64,000 nt of DNA from Nocardioides flavus (ex Wang et al. 2016). Lineage in GTDB: Bacteria > Actinomycetota > Actinomycetes > Propionibacteriales > Nocardioidaceae. The position numbers were made by a program, and so were the translations under genes. A model generated the notes under the pieces. The model made no database searches. It was given only the letters and a program-made list of their open reading frames with translations, and was not told the DNA's origin. Below are positions 50,186 through 59,359 of this stretch, piece by piece. How positions within the stretch are numbered: the first letter of the stretch is position 1; every line of letters begins with the position of its first letter. The stretch covers positions 1-64,000 of the forward strand of contig NZ_BNAD01000010.1 in NCBI RefSeq assembly GCF_014653115.1, written 5' to 3'.

Positions 50186-52888
50186 TCAGTGCGCGGCGTC
50201 GTGCCAGCTGCGCCCGGTGCCGATCGACACGTCGAGGGGCACCGCCAGGTCGGCGGCGCCGCCCATCTCCGCACGCACCAGTGCGGCGAGCGCCTCGCCC
50301 TCACCCGGCGCCACCTCGAACACGAGCTCGTCGTGGACCTGGAGCAACATCCGCGAGTGCAGGCCCTGCTCGGCCAGGGCGCGCTCGACGCCCAGCATGG
50401 CGACCTTGACCAGATCGGCCGCGGAGCCCTGGATGGGGGCGTTGAGCGCCATCCGCTCGGCCGTCTCGCGACGCTGGCGGTTGTCGCTGGTGAGGTCGGG
50501 CAGGTAGCGGCGCCGCCCCAGGATGGTCTCGGTGAACCCCGAGCGGCGTGCCTCGTCGACGATGCCGCCGAGGTAGTCGCGCACCCCGCCGAAGGTCTCG
50601 AAGTACTCGTCCATCAGCCCCCGCGCCTCGGAGGTGTCGATGCGCAGCTGCTGCGAGAGCCCGAAGGCGGACAGGCCGTAGGCCAGGCCGTAGTTCATCG
50701 CCTTGATCTTGGCGCGCTGCTCGACGCTGACGTCGGCGGCGTCGACGCCGAACACCCGGGCGGCGGTGATCGAGTGGAAGTCCTGGCCCGAGCGGAACGC
50801 CTCGATGAGCAGGGCGTCCTCGGAGAGGTGGGCCATGATCCGCATCTCGACCTGGCTGTAGTCGGCGGTCATCAGCGACTCGCCGGCCTCGCCGACCACG
50901 AAGGCCTCGCGGATGCGGCGACCGGCCTCGGTGCGGATCGGGATGTTCTGCAGGTTGGGGTCGGTGCTCGAGAGGCGTCCGGTCGCGGCGATGATCTGGT
51001 TGTAGGTGGTGTGGATGCGACCGTCCGGGGCCACGGTCTTGAGCAGGCCCTCGACGGTCTGCCGCAGCCGGATCACGTCGCGGTGGCGCAGCAGGTGCTG
51101 GAGGAAGGGGTGCTCGGTCTTCTCGAAGAGCTGCTGCAGCGCGTCGGCGTCGGTGGTGTATCCGGTCTTGGTGCGCTTGGTCTTGGGCATGTCGAGCTCG
51201 TCGAACAGCACGACCTGCAGCTGCTTGGGCGAGCCGAGGTTGATCTCCTTGCCGATGACGTCGTAGGCGTCCTGGGCCGCCGCGCGGACCTGCTCGCCGA
51301 ACTCGGACTCGAGCCCCTCGAGGTAGTCGGTGTCGACCGCGATACCGACCTGCTCCATCCGGACCAGGGTGCCGATGAGGGGCAGCTCGACCTCGCGCAG
51401 CAGCCGGGTCCCGCCGTGTTCCTCGACCGCGCCGTCGAGCGCGTCGGCCAGGTCGAGCACCGCGCGCGCGGTGAGCATCGCGGTGTCGCTCGCGGTGGTG
51501 TCGTCCATCGCGTCGAAGCTGAGCTGGTCGGCGTCGGCGGAGTCCTGGCGCAGCTCGCGCTTGAGGTAGCGCAGCGTCAGGTCGGCGAGGGCGTACGAGC
51601 GCTGGTCGGGCTGGACGATGTAGGCCGCGAGGGCGGTGTCGACCTCGAGCCCGGCGAGCGTCCACCCGCGCGCGGCCAGCGCCAGGCTGGGGCCGTTGGC
51701 GTCGTGCACGACCTTGGGACGCGACGCGTCGGCCAGCCAGGTCGCCACCGCTGCGTCGTCGTCGGGACCGAGGCCGGCGGCGTCGATCCACGCGGCCTGC
51801 CCCTCGCGCGTCGCGACGGCGATCGAGTGCACGTCGCCGGTGCCGGCACGCCACGTGCCCTGGACGGCGACGCCGACGCGCGTGCCCGCCGGGGCGTGCT
51901 CGTCCAGCCAGGCCGCCGCCTCGCCCGCGCCGAGTCGCCGGCCGTCGAGCTCGAACCCCGCTTCGGCCTCGGTGGCCTCGCCCGGGTCGGGGTCGATGGT
52001 GTCGAGCAACCGGGTGCGCAGCTCGCCGCGGAACTCCAGCTCGTCGAGGAGCTCGAGCCCGGCCGTACGGTCCCACGGCCGGCGGGCCAGTCCGTCGGGT
52101 CGTACGGGCAGGGTCAGGTCGCGGACCAGTGCGTTGAGCCGGCGGTTGCGGATGACGTCGCCGAGGTGGGCGCGCAGCGCCTCGCCCTTCTTGCCCGTGA
52201 TCTCGTCGGCGCGGGCGATGACGTTGTCGAGACCGTCGAACTGGTTGATCCACTTCGCGGCGTAGCCCTGGCCCACGCCGGGCACACCGGCCAGGTTGTC
52301 GGAGGTCTCGCCGACGATGGCGGCGAGCTCGGGGTAGCGGTGGGGCGGGACGCCGTACTTCTCCTGGACGGCGGCCGGGGTGAGTCGCGCGAGGTCGCTG
52401 ACGCCGCGCATGGGGTAGAGGACCGTGGAGGACTCGGTGACGAGCTGGATCGAGTCGCGGTCGCCGGTGAGGATCAAGACCTCCATGCCCTCGTCGAGCG
52501 CCTGGGTGACGAGGGTGGCGATGATGTCGTCGGCCTCGTAGCCCTCGAGCTCGAGGTGGGTGATCGACAGCGTGTCGAGCACGCGGCGGATCAGCGGCAG
52601 CTGGCTGCCGAACTCGTCGGGAGTCTTGTTGCGCTTGGCCTTGTAGTCGCTGTACTCCTCGAGGCGGAAGGTCTGACGCGACTTGTCGAAGGCGACGGCC
52701 ACATGGGTGGGGGCCTCGTCGCGCAGCACGTTGACCAGCATCGAGGTGAAGCCGTAGACGGCGTTGGTGTGCTGTCCGGTGGCGGTCGCGAAGTTCTCCA
52801 CAGGCAGGGCGAAGAACGCCCGGTAGGCCAACGAGTGGCCGTCCAGCAGCAGGAGGCGGGGGCGCGCGGTCTCGCTCGTCTCAGGCAC
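50186..52888 (-). CDS. polA: DNA polymerase I
   Basis: The product has 900 residues. The 5' nuclease domain (1-290) has LLLDGHSLAYRAFFALP, EGYEADDIIATLV and ILTGDRDSIQLV. The 3'-5' exonuclease-like domain (about 315-500) lacks the catalytic Asp-x-Glu, reading RVGVAVQGTWRAG, so proofreading is probably absent. The polymerase domain has TADYSQVEMRIMAHLSED, RAKIKAMNYGLAYGLSAFGL and LLQVHDELVFEVAPGEGEA. It replaces RNA primers and fills repair gaps. The GTG start has TAGAGT 6 nt upstream, so the mRNA is probably leaderless. Confidence 0.96.
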   Translation of the reverse strand: MPETSETARPRLLLLDGHSLAYRAFFALPVENFATATGQHTNAVYGFTSMLVNVLRDEAPTHVAVAFDKSRQTFRLEEYSDYKAKRNKTPDEFGSQLPLIRRVLDTLSITHLELEGYEADDIIATLVTQALDEGMEVLILTGDRDSIQLVTESSTVLYPMRGVSDLARLTPAAVQEKYGVPPHRYPELAAIVGETSDNLAGVPGVGQGYAAKWINQFDGLDNVIARADEITGKKGEALRAHLGDVIRNRRLNALVRDLTLPVRPDGLARRPWDRTAGLELLDELEFRGELRTRLLDTIDPDPGEATEAEAGFELDGRRLGAGEAAAWLDEHAPAGTRVGVAVQGTWRAGTGDVHSIAVATREGQAAWIDAAGLGPDDDAAVATWLADASRPKVVHDANGPSLALAARGWTLAGLEVDTALAAYIVQPDQRSYALADLTLRYLKRELRQDSADADQLSFDAMDDTTASDTAMLTARAVLDLADALDGAVEEHGGTRLLREVELPLIGTLVRMEQVGIAVDTDYLEGLESEFGEQVRAAAQDAYDVIGKEINLGSPKQLQVVLFDELDMPKTKRTKTGYTTDADALQQLFEKTEHPFLQHLLRHRDVIRLRQTVEGLLKTVAPDGRIHTTYNQIIAATGRLSSTDPNLQNIPIRTEAGRRIREAFVVGEAGESLMTADYSQVEMRIMAHLSEDALLIEAFRSGQDFHSITAARVFGVDAADVSVEQRAKIKAMNYGLAYGLSAFGLSQQLRIDTSEARGLMDEYFETFGGVRDYLGGIVDEARRSGFTETILGRRRYLPDLTSDNRQRRETAERMALNAPIQGSAADLVKVAMLGVERALAEQGLHSRMLLQVHDELVFEVAPGEGEALAALVRAEMGGAADLAVPLDVSIGTGRSWHDAAH

Positions 52889-52930
52889 CCGCCGACTCTA
52901 TCCGCCGCCGCCGACAGCAGAATGGGCGCC
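52889..52930. promoter_or_regulatory. Compact divergent promoters of polA and thioesterase
   Basis: The 42-nt spacer holds TAGAGT on the minus strand (52900 to 52895), 6 nt before the polA GTG, and CAGAAT on the plus strand (52918-52923), 7 nt before ATG 52931. No ribosome-binding site fits either start. Confidence 0.45.
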
Positions 52931-53377
52931 ATGACGACTCCGCAGACACTGGCCGGGTTGAGCGTGGAGGAGCTGATCGCCTTCATGCCCGAGGGCAACG
53001 GGCGCCTCAACGACAAGATGGGCGTCGAGCTGGTCGAGGTCTCCGCCGAGCGGGTCGTGGCGACCATGCCCGTCGAGGGCAACACCCAGCCGTTCGGGCT
53101 GCTGCACGGCGGCGCCTCGGTGGTGCTCGCCGAGACCCTGGGGTCGATCGGCTCGGCGATCCACGCCTACCCCGCCAAGATCGCGGTCGGCGTCGACATC
53201 AACGCCACCCACCACCGCGCGGCCACGTCGGGCACCGTCACCGGCGTCGCGACCGCCATCCACCTCGGCCGATCCTCGACGTCCTACGACATCGTGATCA
53301 GCGACGAGCAGGGTCGGCGGGTGTGCACCTCGCGCATCACCTGCGCGTTGTTGGACGCTCCTCCCTCCGCTGGTTGA
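52931..53377 (+). CDS. PaaI-family hotdog-fold thioesterase
   Basis: The product has 148 residues. MGVELVEVSAERVVATMPV leads into the catalytic loop PFGLLHGGASVVLAETLGSI, where HGG and the following Glu are characteristic. GVDINATHHRAATSGTV completes the active-site helix. It hydrolyses an acyl-CoA thioester in the cytoplasm, possibly 1,4-dihydroxy-2-naphthoyl-CoA or an aromatic acyl-CoA. The substrate is not decided by sequence alone. Confidence 0.88.
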   Translation: MTTPQTLAGLSVEELIAFMPEGNGRLNDKMGVELVEVSAERVVATMPVEGNTQPFGLLHGGASVVLAETLGSIGSAIHAYPAKIAVGVDINATHHRAATSGTVTGVATAIHLGRSSTSYDIVISDEQGRRVCTSRITCALLDAPPSAG

Positions 53378-53413
53378 GGGGGAGGGAGTCCCCGGCTCGA
53401 GACCCGCGGCGCC

Positions 53414-53983
53414 TCAGCCCGGGACGCGTTCGCGCCGGATGCGGCGCGCAGCCAGGACCCGGTCGATCCGCTGACGGCTGGTCGCGGCCTGGGTCACCTG
53501 GCGCATCTGCGGCAGCCGGGCCCGTACGGCGCTGGTGGTGGCCGCGCGCAGCGTGGCCTGGGGAGCGAAGGACAGCCGGGCCATGAACCGGTTGGCGTCG
53601 CGGGCCTCGGCCGCCGCCGCGGTCTGGACGTGGCTGATCCCGTGCTGGTCGGCGAAGCGGCAGGCGGCGTCCATGAGCGCGCTCCCAACGCCCTTGCGCC
53701 GGAACTGCGGCAGCACGTGGGGCGAGACCGCGAGGACCGCGGGCTCGAGGTTGAGCGGGGTGAACGTCGTGGCCTCGAGGTAGACCGCGCCGGCCACCTC
53801 ACCGTCGACCTCGGCGACGACGACGCACTGGTCCTCACGAGAGGCGGCCGTGGCCACCACCCGGGCGACGTCGGCGAGCTGCTCGTCGAGCGCTCCCCGA
53901 CGCAGGATGTCGCTCCACAGCTCGCGCAGGGACGCGACGTCACCCGCCTCGGCCACGCGTACGGTCACCGGCGTCCGGCTCAT
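53414..53983 (-). CDS. GNAT-family N-acetyltransferase
   Basis: The product has 189 residues from ATG 53983. VTVRVAEAGDVASLRELWSD opens the domain. VVAEVDGEVAGAVYLEAT is the central strand, and the acetyl-CoA site is VSPHVLPQFRRKGVGSALMD, with the Q/R-x-x-G-x-G/A pattern. HVQTAAAAEARDANRFMARLSF closes it. The C-terminal 50 residues are Arg-rich. The acceptor is unknown. The longer frame to 54196 is non-homologous. Confidence 0.87.
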   Translation of the reverse strand: MSRTPVTVRVAEAGDVASLRELWSDILRRGALDEQLADVARVVATAASREDQCVVVAEVDGEVAGAVYLEATTFTPLNLEPAVLAVSPHVLPQFRRKGVGSALMDAACRFADQHGISHVQTAAAAEARDANRFMARLSFAPQATLRAATTSAVRARLPQMRQVTQAATSRQRIDRVLAARRIRRERVPG

Positions 53984-54207
53984 CGACCCACCATTCCTAC
54001 GTGCACGTGCAGTGGCCCCCCACCGGCCTTGTCCGGCGCCACACCCGGGCGAGGATATCCCTCCGCGGGCCATCCGGCTACGTCGAGGTGCGCCCGACAT
54101 GATCTGCGAGCGGCCCCGGATCGGCCCCGCGATCGGTCCCGAGGAGCGAATGTAACTTCCGGGTGACGATGCTCTCCGCATTGGCGTCCCCGGCACGGCA
54201 GGTGCAC

Positions 54208-54220
54208 TAGTCTCCCCGAC
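54208..54220 (+). promoter_or_regulatory. Leaderless-type -10 before the amino acid ABC operon
   Basis: TAGTCT (54208-54213) is followed by CCCCGAC and ATG 54221. This is the only promoter-like element near the three-gene transporter operon. Confidence 0.5.
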
Positions 54221-55066
54221 ATGTCATCCAGCACCCTTCCGCGCCCGCGCGGCATCATCCGGAGCTCCATCGCCCTCGTCTCCACCCTGGCCCTGGCCAC
54301 GGTCCTCACGGCCTGCGGCTCCGACGACGGCGGCAGCGACTCGGCCGGCGACAGCGGCTCCGGCGACGACTCCGGCATCACCACCGTCGCCGACGGCACC
54401 CTGACGGTCTGCTCCGACGTGCCCTACCCGCCCTTCGAGGACTTCGACGAGACGTCGGAGTCGGGCTTCAAGGGCTTCGACATCGACATCGTCCAGGCGA
54501 TCGCCGACGGCCTCGAGCTCGAGCTCGCGGTCAAGGACTCCTCCTTCGACGCCCTCCAGAGCGGCCAGGCCCTCAACGCCGCCCAGTGCGACATCGCCGC
54601 CAGCGCGATGACGATCACCGAGGAGCGCAAGGCCGCCCTCGACTTCTCCGACGGCTACTACGACTCGCAGCAGTCGCTGCTCGTGGCCGAGGGCTCCGAC
54701 ATCGCCTCGATCGACGACCTCGACGGCGTGAAGGTGGGCGTCCAGCAGGGCACCACCGGCAAGGCCTACGCCGAGGAGAACGCCACCGGCGCCGAGCTGG
54801 TGTCCTTCCCCAGCGACGCCGAGATGTTCCAGGCGATCAAGGCCGGCCAGGTCGACGCCCTGCTGCAGGACCTCCCGGTCAACATCAACCACCAGGACCA
54901 GGGCGGCTTCAGCGTCGTGGAGACCTACTCCACCGACGAGTCCTACGGCCTGGCGATGAAGAAGGGCAACACCGCGCTGGTGGAGGCGGTCAACGAGCAG
55001 CTCTCCGAGATGCGCGACGACGGCACCTACGACGAGATCTACAACTCCTACTTCGCGACCGAGTGA
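54221..55066 (+). CDS. Amino acid ABC transporter substrate-binding lipoprotein
   Basis: The product has 281 residues. The signal peptide ends in a lipobox (ATVLTAC), followed by a Gly/Ser/Asp-rich spacer. The periplasmic-binding fold type II includes LTVCSDVPYPPFEDFDE, GFDIDIVQAIADGL, FDALQSGQALNAAQCDIAAS and GVKVGVQQGTTGKAYAEENA, which match polar amino acid binding proteins. It hangs from the membrane and delivers the amino acid to the permease encoded 7 nt downstream. Confidence 0.9.
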   Translation: MSSSTLPRPRGIIRSSIALVSTLALATVLTACGSDDGGSDSAGDSGSGDDSGITTVADGTLTVCSDVPYPPFEDFDETSESGFKGFDIDIVQAIADGLELELAVKDSSFDALQSGQALNAAQCDIAASAMTITEERKAALDFSDGYYDSQQSLLVAEGSDIASIDDLDGVKVGVQQGTTGKAYAEENATGAELVSFPSDAEMFQAIKAGQVDALLQDLPVNINHQDQGGFSVVETYSTDESYGLAMKKGNTALVEAVNEQLSEMRDDGTYDEIYNSYFATE

Positions 55067-55073
55067 CCTGAGC

Positions 55074-55898
55074 GTGGCTCTGAAGCGCTCGACGCGCCGC
55101 ATCCTCAGCAGGACGGTGCTGTACGCCGTCCTGCTGGGGGTGCTGCTCCTGGTCGGCCTCAGCGCCGACTGGGCCACCATCCGTGCCAACTTCTTCGCCC
55201 CGGCCGGCATCGGCAACCCGTTCGTCGGCGACTGGGGCACCTGGCCCGACCTGATCACGGTCGGCGTCAAGAACTCGCTGATCTACACCGTCGTGGCCTT
55301 CGGGGCAGGACTGGTGCTCGGGGTGGTGCTCGCGCTGATGCGCCTGTCCCCCGTCGCGGCATACCGCTGGCTCGCCACCGCCTACATCGAGTTCTTCCGC
55401 GGCCTGCCCGTGCTGCTCGTCGTGCTGGTGATGGCCTTCGGCATCCCGATCGCCTTCAACGGTTGGACCCCGCCGGGCGGCACCGTCGGCGCCGGCGTCG
55501 TCGGTCTCATCCTCGTTGCCGCCGCCTACATGGCCGAGACCATCCGCGCCGGCATCCAGGCGGTGCCGAAGGGGCAGACCGAGGCCGCGCGCTCGCTCGG
55601 GATGAGCGCCGGGCGCACCACGACCACCGTCGTGCTCCCGCAGGCGTTCCGGATCGTGATCCCGCCGCTCACCAACGAGTTCGTCCTGCTGATCAAGGAC
55701 ACCGCGCTGCTGTTCGTCATCGGCTTCGCAGCCGACCAGCGTGAGCTGACGACGATCGCCCGCGACTTCATGGCCTCCAGCGCCACGGCCGGGACCGCGA
55801 CCAGCCTGATCCAGGCGTCGATCCTCTACCTCATCATCACCCTGCCGCTCACCCGCCTGGTGTCGTGGCTCGAGCGCAAGCAGCAGAAGGCACGGTGA
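55074..55898 (+). CDS. Amino acid ABC transporter permease
   Basis: The product has 274 residues from GTG 55074. The HisM/GlnP signature is present: [40 protein letters not shown], and the ATPase-contact EAA loop [20 protein letters not shown]. There are about five helices. A single permease gene suggests a homodimer. It overlaps the ATPase gene by GTGA. Confidence 0.92.
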   Translation: MALKRSTRRILSRTVLYAVLLGVLLLVGLSADWATIRANFFAPAGIGNPFVGDWGTWPDLITVGVKNSLIYTVVAFGAGLVLGVVLALMRLSPVAAYRWLATAYIEFFRGLPVLLVVLVMAFGIPIAFNGWTPPGGTVGAGVVGLILVAAAYMAETIRAGIQAVPKGQTEAARSLGMSAGRTTTTVVLPQAFRIVIPPLTNEFVLLIKDTALLFVIGFAADQRELTTIARDFMASSATAGTATSLIQASILYLIITLPLTRLVSWLERKQQKAR

Positions 55899-56650
55899 CC
55901 ATGAACGCGAGCGCCTCAGCGGCCCCCGCCATCCAGATCCGCGACCTGCACAAGTCCTTCGGGTCCAACCGGGTCCTCACCGGCATCGACTTCCACGTCG
56001 ACCACGGCGAGGTCGTCTGCGTCATCGGTCCGTCGGGGTCTGGCAAGTCGACCCTCCTGCGCTGCGTCAATCGGCTCGAGGAGCCCGACAGCGGCCAGAT
56101 CGTCGTCGAGGGCATCGACATCTGCGACCCCGAGACCGACCTCGACGCCGTCCGGTCCCGCATCGGCATGGTCTTCCAGCAGTTCAACCTCTTCCCGCAC
56201 ATGAACGTGCTGCGCAACCTGACCGTCGCGCAGCAGAAGGTGAAGGGTCGGTCCAAGAAGGAGGCCACCGAGATCGCCCGGGCGAACCTCGACAAGGTCG
56301 GGCTGGGCGGTCGCGAGAACGTCTACCCCGCCCACCTGTCGGGCGGGCAGCAGCAGCGCGTCGCGATCGCGCGGGCGCTGTCGATGGACCCCGACATGAT
56401 GCTCTTCGACGAGCCGACCTCCGCCCTCGACCCCGAGCTCGTCGGTGACGTGCTCGAGGTGATGAAGACGCTCGCCTCCGAGGGCATGACCATGATGGTC
56501 GTGACCCACGAGATGGGCTTCGCCCGCGAGGTGGGCGACAAGCTCGTCTTCATGGACGGTGGCGTGATCGTCGAGGAGGGCGACCCCCGCGAGGTGCTCT
56601 CCAACCCGCAGCACGAGAGGACCCAGGCCTTCTTGTCGAAGGTCCTGTAG
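55895..56650 (+). CDS. Amino acid ABC transporter ATP-binding protein
   Basis: The product has 251 residues from GTG 55895; ATG 55901 is an alternative. Walker A is [13 protein letters not shown], the Q-loop is [13 protein letters not shown], the signature is [16 protein letters not shown], and Walker B is [15 protein letters not shown], with [10 protein letters not shown] after it. This is the GlnQ/HisP type. It powers the uptake system encoded by the two genes before it. The final gene of the operon is closed by a repeated terminator. Confidence 0.95.
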   Translation: MTMNASASAAPAIQIRDLHKSFGSNRVLTGIDFHVDHGEVVCVIGPSGSGKSTLLRCVNRLEEPDSGQIVVEGIDICDPETDLDAVRSRIGMVFQQFNLFPHMNVLRNLTVAQQKVKGRSKKEATEIARANLDKVGLGGRENVYPAHLSGGQQQRVAIARALSMDPDMMLFDEPTSALDPELVGDVLEVMKTLASEGMTMMVVTHEMGFAREVGDKLVFMDGGVIVEEGDPREVLSNPQHERTQAFLSKVL

Positions 56651-56655
56651 GGAAA

Positions 56656-56730
56656 CGCCGACCGGGCACTTCGTGCCCGTCCGGGTCGCCGACCGGGCAC
56701 TTCGTGGTGGCACGAAGAGCCCGGTCGGCG
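56656..56730. terminator. Duplicated bidirectional terminator between convergent operons
   Basis: The 20-mer CGCCGACCGGGCACTTCGTG occurs at 56656-56675 and 56687-56706. The second copy pairs with 56711-56730 in an imperfect 20-bp stem (one mismatch) around a GTGG loop. The first copy can fold on itself (GGGCACTTCGTGCCC). It lies between the plus-strand amino acid operon and the minus-strand liv operon. Confidence 0.75.
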
Positions 56731-56735
56731 AGGGC

Positions 56736-57455
56736 TCAGATGTCTCCGCCGAGGTAGGCGGCCTTCACCGAGTCGTCGCCGGCGAGCTCGCTGCCCTTGC
56801 CGGAGCGGACGATCTCGCCCGTCTCGAGGATGTGCGCGTCGTCGGCCGCCTTGAGCGCCTGTGCGGCGTTCTGCTCGACCAGCAGCACCGTCGTGCCCTG
56901 CTCGTTGATCTCCTTGATGATCGAGAAGATCTGGGCGATGAGCTTGGGTGCGAGACCCATGGACGGCTCGTCGAGGAGGATCAGGCGCGGGCGCGCCATG
57001 AGCGCACGCCCGATGGCCAGCATCTGCTGCTCACCGCCGGACATGGTGCCGGCGGACTGGTTGATCCGCTCGGCCAGCCGCGGGAACAGCGCCAGCACCC
57101 GGTCGATGTCCTCCTGGTAGGCCTTGCTCTTGCGGTCGTTGCGCACGAACGCGCCCATGTCGAGGTTCTCGCGCACCGTCATGCCGACGAAGCAGCGGCG
57201 CCCCTCGGGTGACTGGCTGATGCCCAGCTTGACCCGGTCGTACGGAGCGGCGTGGGTGATGTCCTTGCCGTCGAACTTCACCGACCCGGCACGCACCTTG
57301 CGGATGCCGGAGAGCGTCTTCAGCGTCGTCGTCTTGCCGGCGCCGTTGGCGCCGATCAGGGTCGTGACGCTGCCCTCGGGCACGTTGAAGCTGATGTCAC
57401 GGATGGCCTCGATGTGCCCGTAGTTGACACACAGCCCCTCCACCTCAAGAAGCAT
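56736..57455 (-). CDS. livF: Branched-chain amino acid ABC transporter ATP-binding protein LivF
   Basis: The product has 239 residues. Walker A is GANGAGKTTTLKTL, the signature is TMSGGEQQMLAIGRAL, and Walker B is LILLDEPSMGLAPKL, followed by VLLVEQNAAQALKAAD. Length and motifs match LivF. It is the last gene of the liv operon and overlaps livG by 11 nt, with GGAGG before the ATG. Confidence 0.93.
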   Translation of the reverse strand: MLLEVEGLCVNYGHIEAIRDISFNVPEGSVTTLIGANGAGKTTTLKTLSGIRKVRAGSVKFDGKDITHAAPYDRVKLGISQSPEGRRCFVGMTVRENLDMGAFVRNDRKSKAYQEDIDRVLALFPRLAERINQSAGTMSGGEQQMLAIGRALMARPRLILLDEPSMGLAPKLIAQIFSIIKEINEQGTTVLLVEQNAAQALKAADDAHILETGEIVRSGKGSELAGDDSVKAAYLGGDI

Positions 57456-58227
57456 CTTCTTCCTCCACTCCGAGGTAGGCGGCGATGACCGCAGGGTTGT
57501 CGCGGATCTCCGCAGGGGTGCCCTCGGCGATCTTCTTGCCGAACTCGAGCACCACGATCCGGTCGGTCACACCCATCACCAGGCGCATGTCGTGCTCGAT
57601 GAGCAGCACGGTGAACCCCTGGTCGCGGACCTTGCGGATCAGGTCCATCAGGACCCGCTTCTCCTGCGGGTTGAAGCCGGCTGCCGGTTCGTCGAGGCAG
57701 ATCAGCTTGGGGTTGGTCGCCATGGCGCGGGCGATCTCCAGGCGACGCTGGTCACCGTAGGACAGGTTGGCCGCCAGCTCGTCGGCCTTGGTGTGCAGGC
57801 CCATGAAGCGCAGCAGCTCCATCGCCCGCCGGTGACCTGCCTCCTCCTCGCGCCGGTGCTTGGGCAGGCGGAAGAGGGCGCTGAGGATGCCGGTGGAGTG
57901 CTGGGCGTCAGCGCCGACCAGGACGTTCTCCAGCGCCGTCATGGTGGGGAACAGCCGGATGTTCTGGAACGTCCGCGCGATGCCGGACTGGGTGATCTCG
58001 AACCGCTTCTTGCCGGCCAGGGACTCGCCTCGGAAGCTGATCGTGCCCGACGTCGGCTTGTAGACGCCAGTGATGGCGTTGAAGCAGGTCGTCTTGCCGG
58101 CTCCGTTGGGACCGATGAGGCCGAGGATCTCGCCCTCCTTGATGTCGAAGCTGACGTTGTCCAGCGCCGTGAGGCCGCCGAACCGGAGCGTCAGCTGGTC
58201 CACCTCGAGGATGTGTGCGTCAGGCAC
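57445..58227 (-). CDS. livG: Branched-chain amino acid ABC transporter ATP-binding protein LivG
   Basis: The product has 260 residues. Walker A is GPNGAGKTTCFNAITG, the signature region is NLSYGDQRRLEIARAM, Walker B is LICLDEPAAGFNPQEK, and LLIEHDMRLVMGVTD follows, as in LivG. It forms the ATPase heterodimer with LivF. The GTG start has GAGGAGAAGG upstream and overlaps livM by 8 nt. Confidence 0.93.
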   Translation of the reverse strand: MPDAHILEVDQLTLRFGGLTALDNVSFDIKEGEILGLIGPNGAGKTTCFNAITGVYKPTSGTISFRGESLAGKKRFEITQSGIARTFQNIRLFPTMTALENVLVGADAQHSTGILSALFRLPKHRREEEAGHRRAMELLRFMGLHTKADELAANLSYGDQRRLEIARAMATNPKLICLDEPAAGFNPQEKRVLMDLIRKVRDQGFTVLLIEHDMRLVMGVTDRIVVLEFGKKIAEGTPAEIRDNPAVIAAYLGVEEEDAS

Positions 58228-59359
58228 GGGCCTTCTCCTCTCCCTCGCTGTCGGTACCTTCTTCGAGCTCGTCGAGCTCGTGCTCGAGCTGCTTGGCCCG
58301 CACCGTGCGCTTCGGCGGGAACAGGCCCTCGGGGCGCAGCACGGCCAGCACGACCAGCGCGAGACCGAAGACCAGCACGCGGAAGTCGTCGAACTCGCGG
58401 AACCGCTGCGGCAGGTAGGCCACGAGGGCAGCGCCGACGAGCACGCCCCACCTGTTGCCCTGGCCTCCCACCACGACCGCCGCGAGGAACAGGATCGAGA
58501 ACAGCAGCAGGAACGAGTCGGGGTTGATGAAGTTCTGGCGGCTGGCGTAGAGCGCCCCGGCCAGGCCGCCGATGAACGCGCCGGTGGCGAAGGCCAGCAG
58601 CTTGAACCGGAAGGTCGGCACGCCCATCAGCTCGGCGGCGTCCTCGTCCTCGCGGGTGGCCTCCCATGCCCGCCCGACGCGGCTGTTCTTGATCAGGTAG
58701 TCGGCGAACAGCACGACGATGACGACCGTGAGGCCCATCCAGTAGTACGGGATCTGGTCGAGCACGCCGAAGACGAGGAACTTGGTGCTGTCGTTGAAGT
58801 CCAGGAGTGGTACGCCGGAGTCCCAGTTGAGGTGGGGGATCTCGAACACGCCCTCGGTGCCGCCGATGCTCGGCGGACGCGCGATGTTGCTGATGCCCTT
58901 GCGCTCACCGAGCCACTCGGTGTTGACCGCGACGAGCCGGATGATCTCGCCGAAGCCCAGCGTCACGATGGCGAGGTAGTCGCCGCGCACCCGCAGGGTC
59001 GGCGCGCCGAGCAGGACGCCGGAGATCGTGGTGGCCACGATCGCCACCGGCAGCGCCAGCAGCAGGGGCCAGTTGGCGTGGAACGAGGTCAGGATCGCCA
59101 CCGTGTAGGCGCCGATGGCGTAGAACCCGACGTAGCCGAGGTCGAGCAGGCCGGCGTAGCCGACCACGATGTTGAGGCCCAACGCCACCAGCATGTACAT
59201 GGTGACCACGAACAGCACGCCGCCGAAGTCGACGCCCGGGGTGGTGATGAAGGGCGGCTCCAGCAGCGGGAGCGCGTACGCGAGGAGGGCGAGGAGCACC
59301 CACAACGCGATCTTCACCGGCTTGGGCATGGCCGCCAGGGCTGACTTGATCTTGCTCAT
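58220..59359 (-). CDS. livM: Branched-chain amino acid ABC transporter permease LivM
   Basis: The product has 379 residues with about ten membrane helices. VALGLNIVVGYAGLLDLGYV and FYAIGAYTVAILT are the family signature, and GRAWEATREDEDAAELMGV is the EAA-type loop that contacts the ATPases. The acidic tail (EHELDELEEGTDSEGEE) is longer than usual. ATG 59359 overlaps the livH stop as ATGA. Confidence 0.92.
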   Translation of the reverse strand: MSKIKSALAAMPKPVKIALWVLLALLAYALPLLEPPFITTPGVDFGGVLFVVTMYMLVALGLNIVVGYAGLLDLGYVGFYAIGAYTVAILTSFHANWPLLLALPVAIVATTISGVLLGAPTLRVRGDYLAIVTLGFGEIIRLVAVNTEWLGERKGISNIARPPSIGGTEGVFEIPHLNWDSGVPLLDFNDSTKFLVFGVLDQIPYYWMGLTVVIVVLFADYLIKNSRVGRAWEATREDEDAAELMGVPTFRFKLLAFATGAFIGGLAGALYASRQNFINPDSFLLLFSILFLAAVVVGGQGNRWGVLVGAALVAYLPQRFREFDDFRVLVFGLALVVLAVLRPEGLFPPKRTVRAKQLEHELDELEEGTDSEGEEKARA

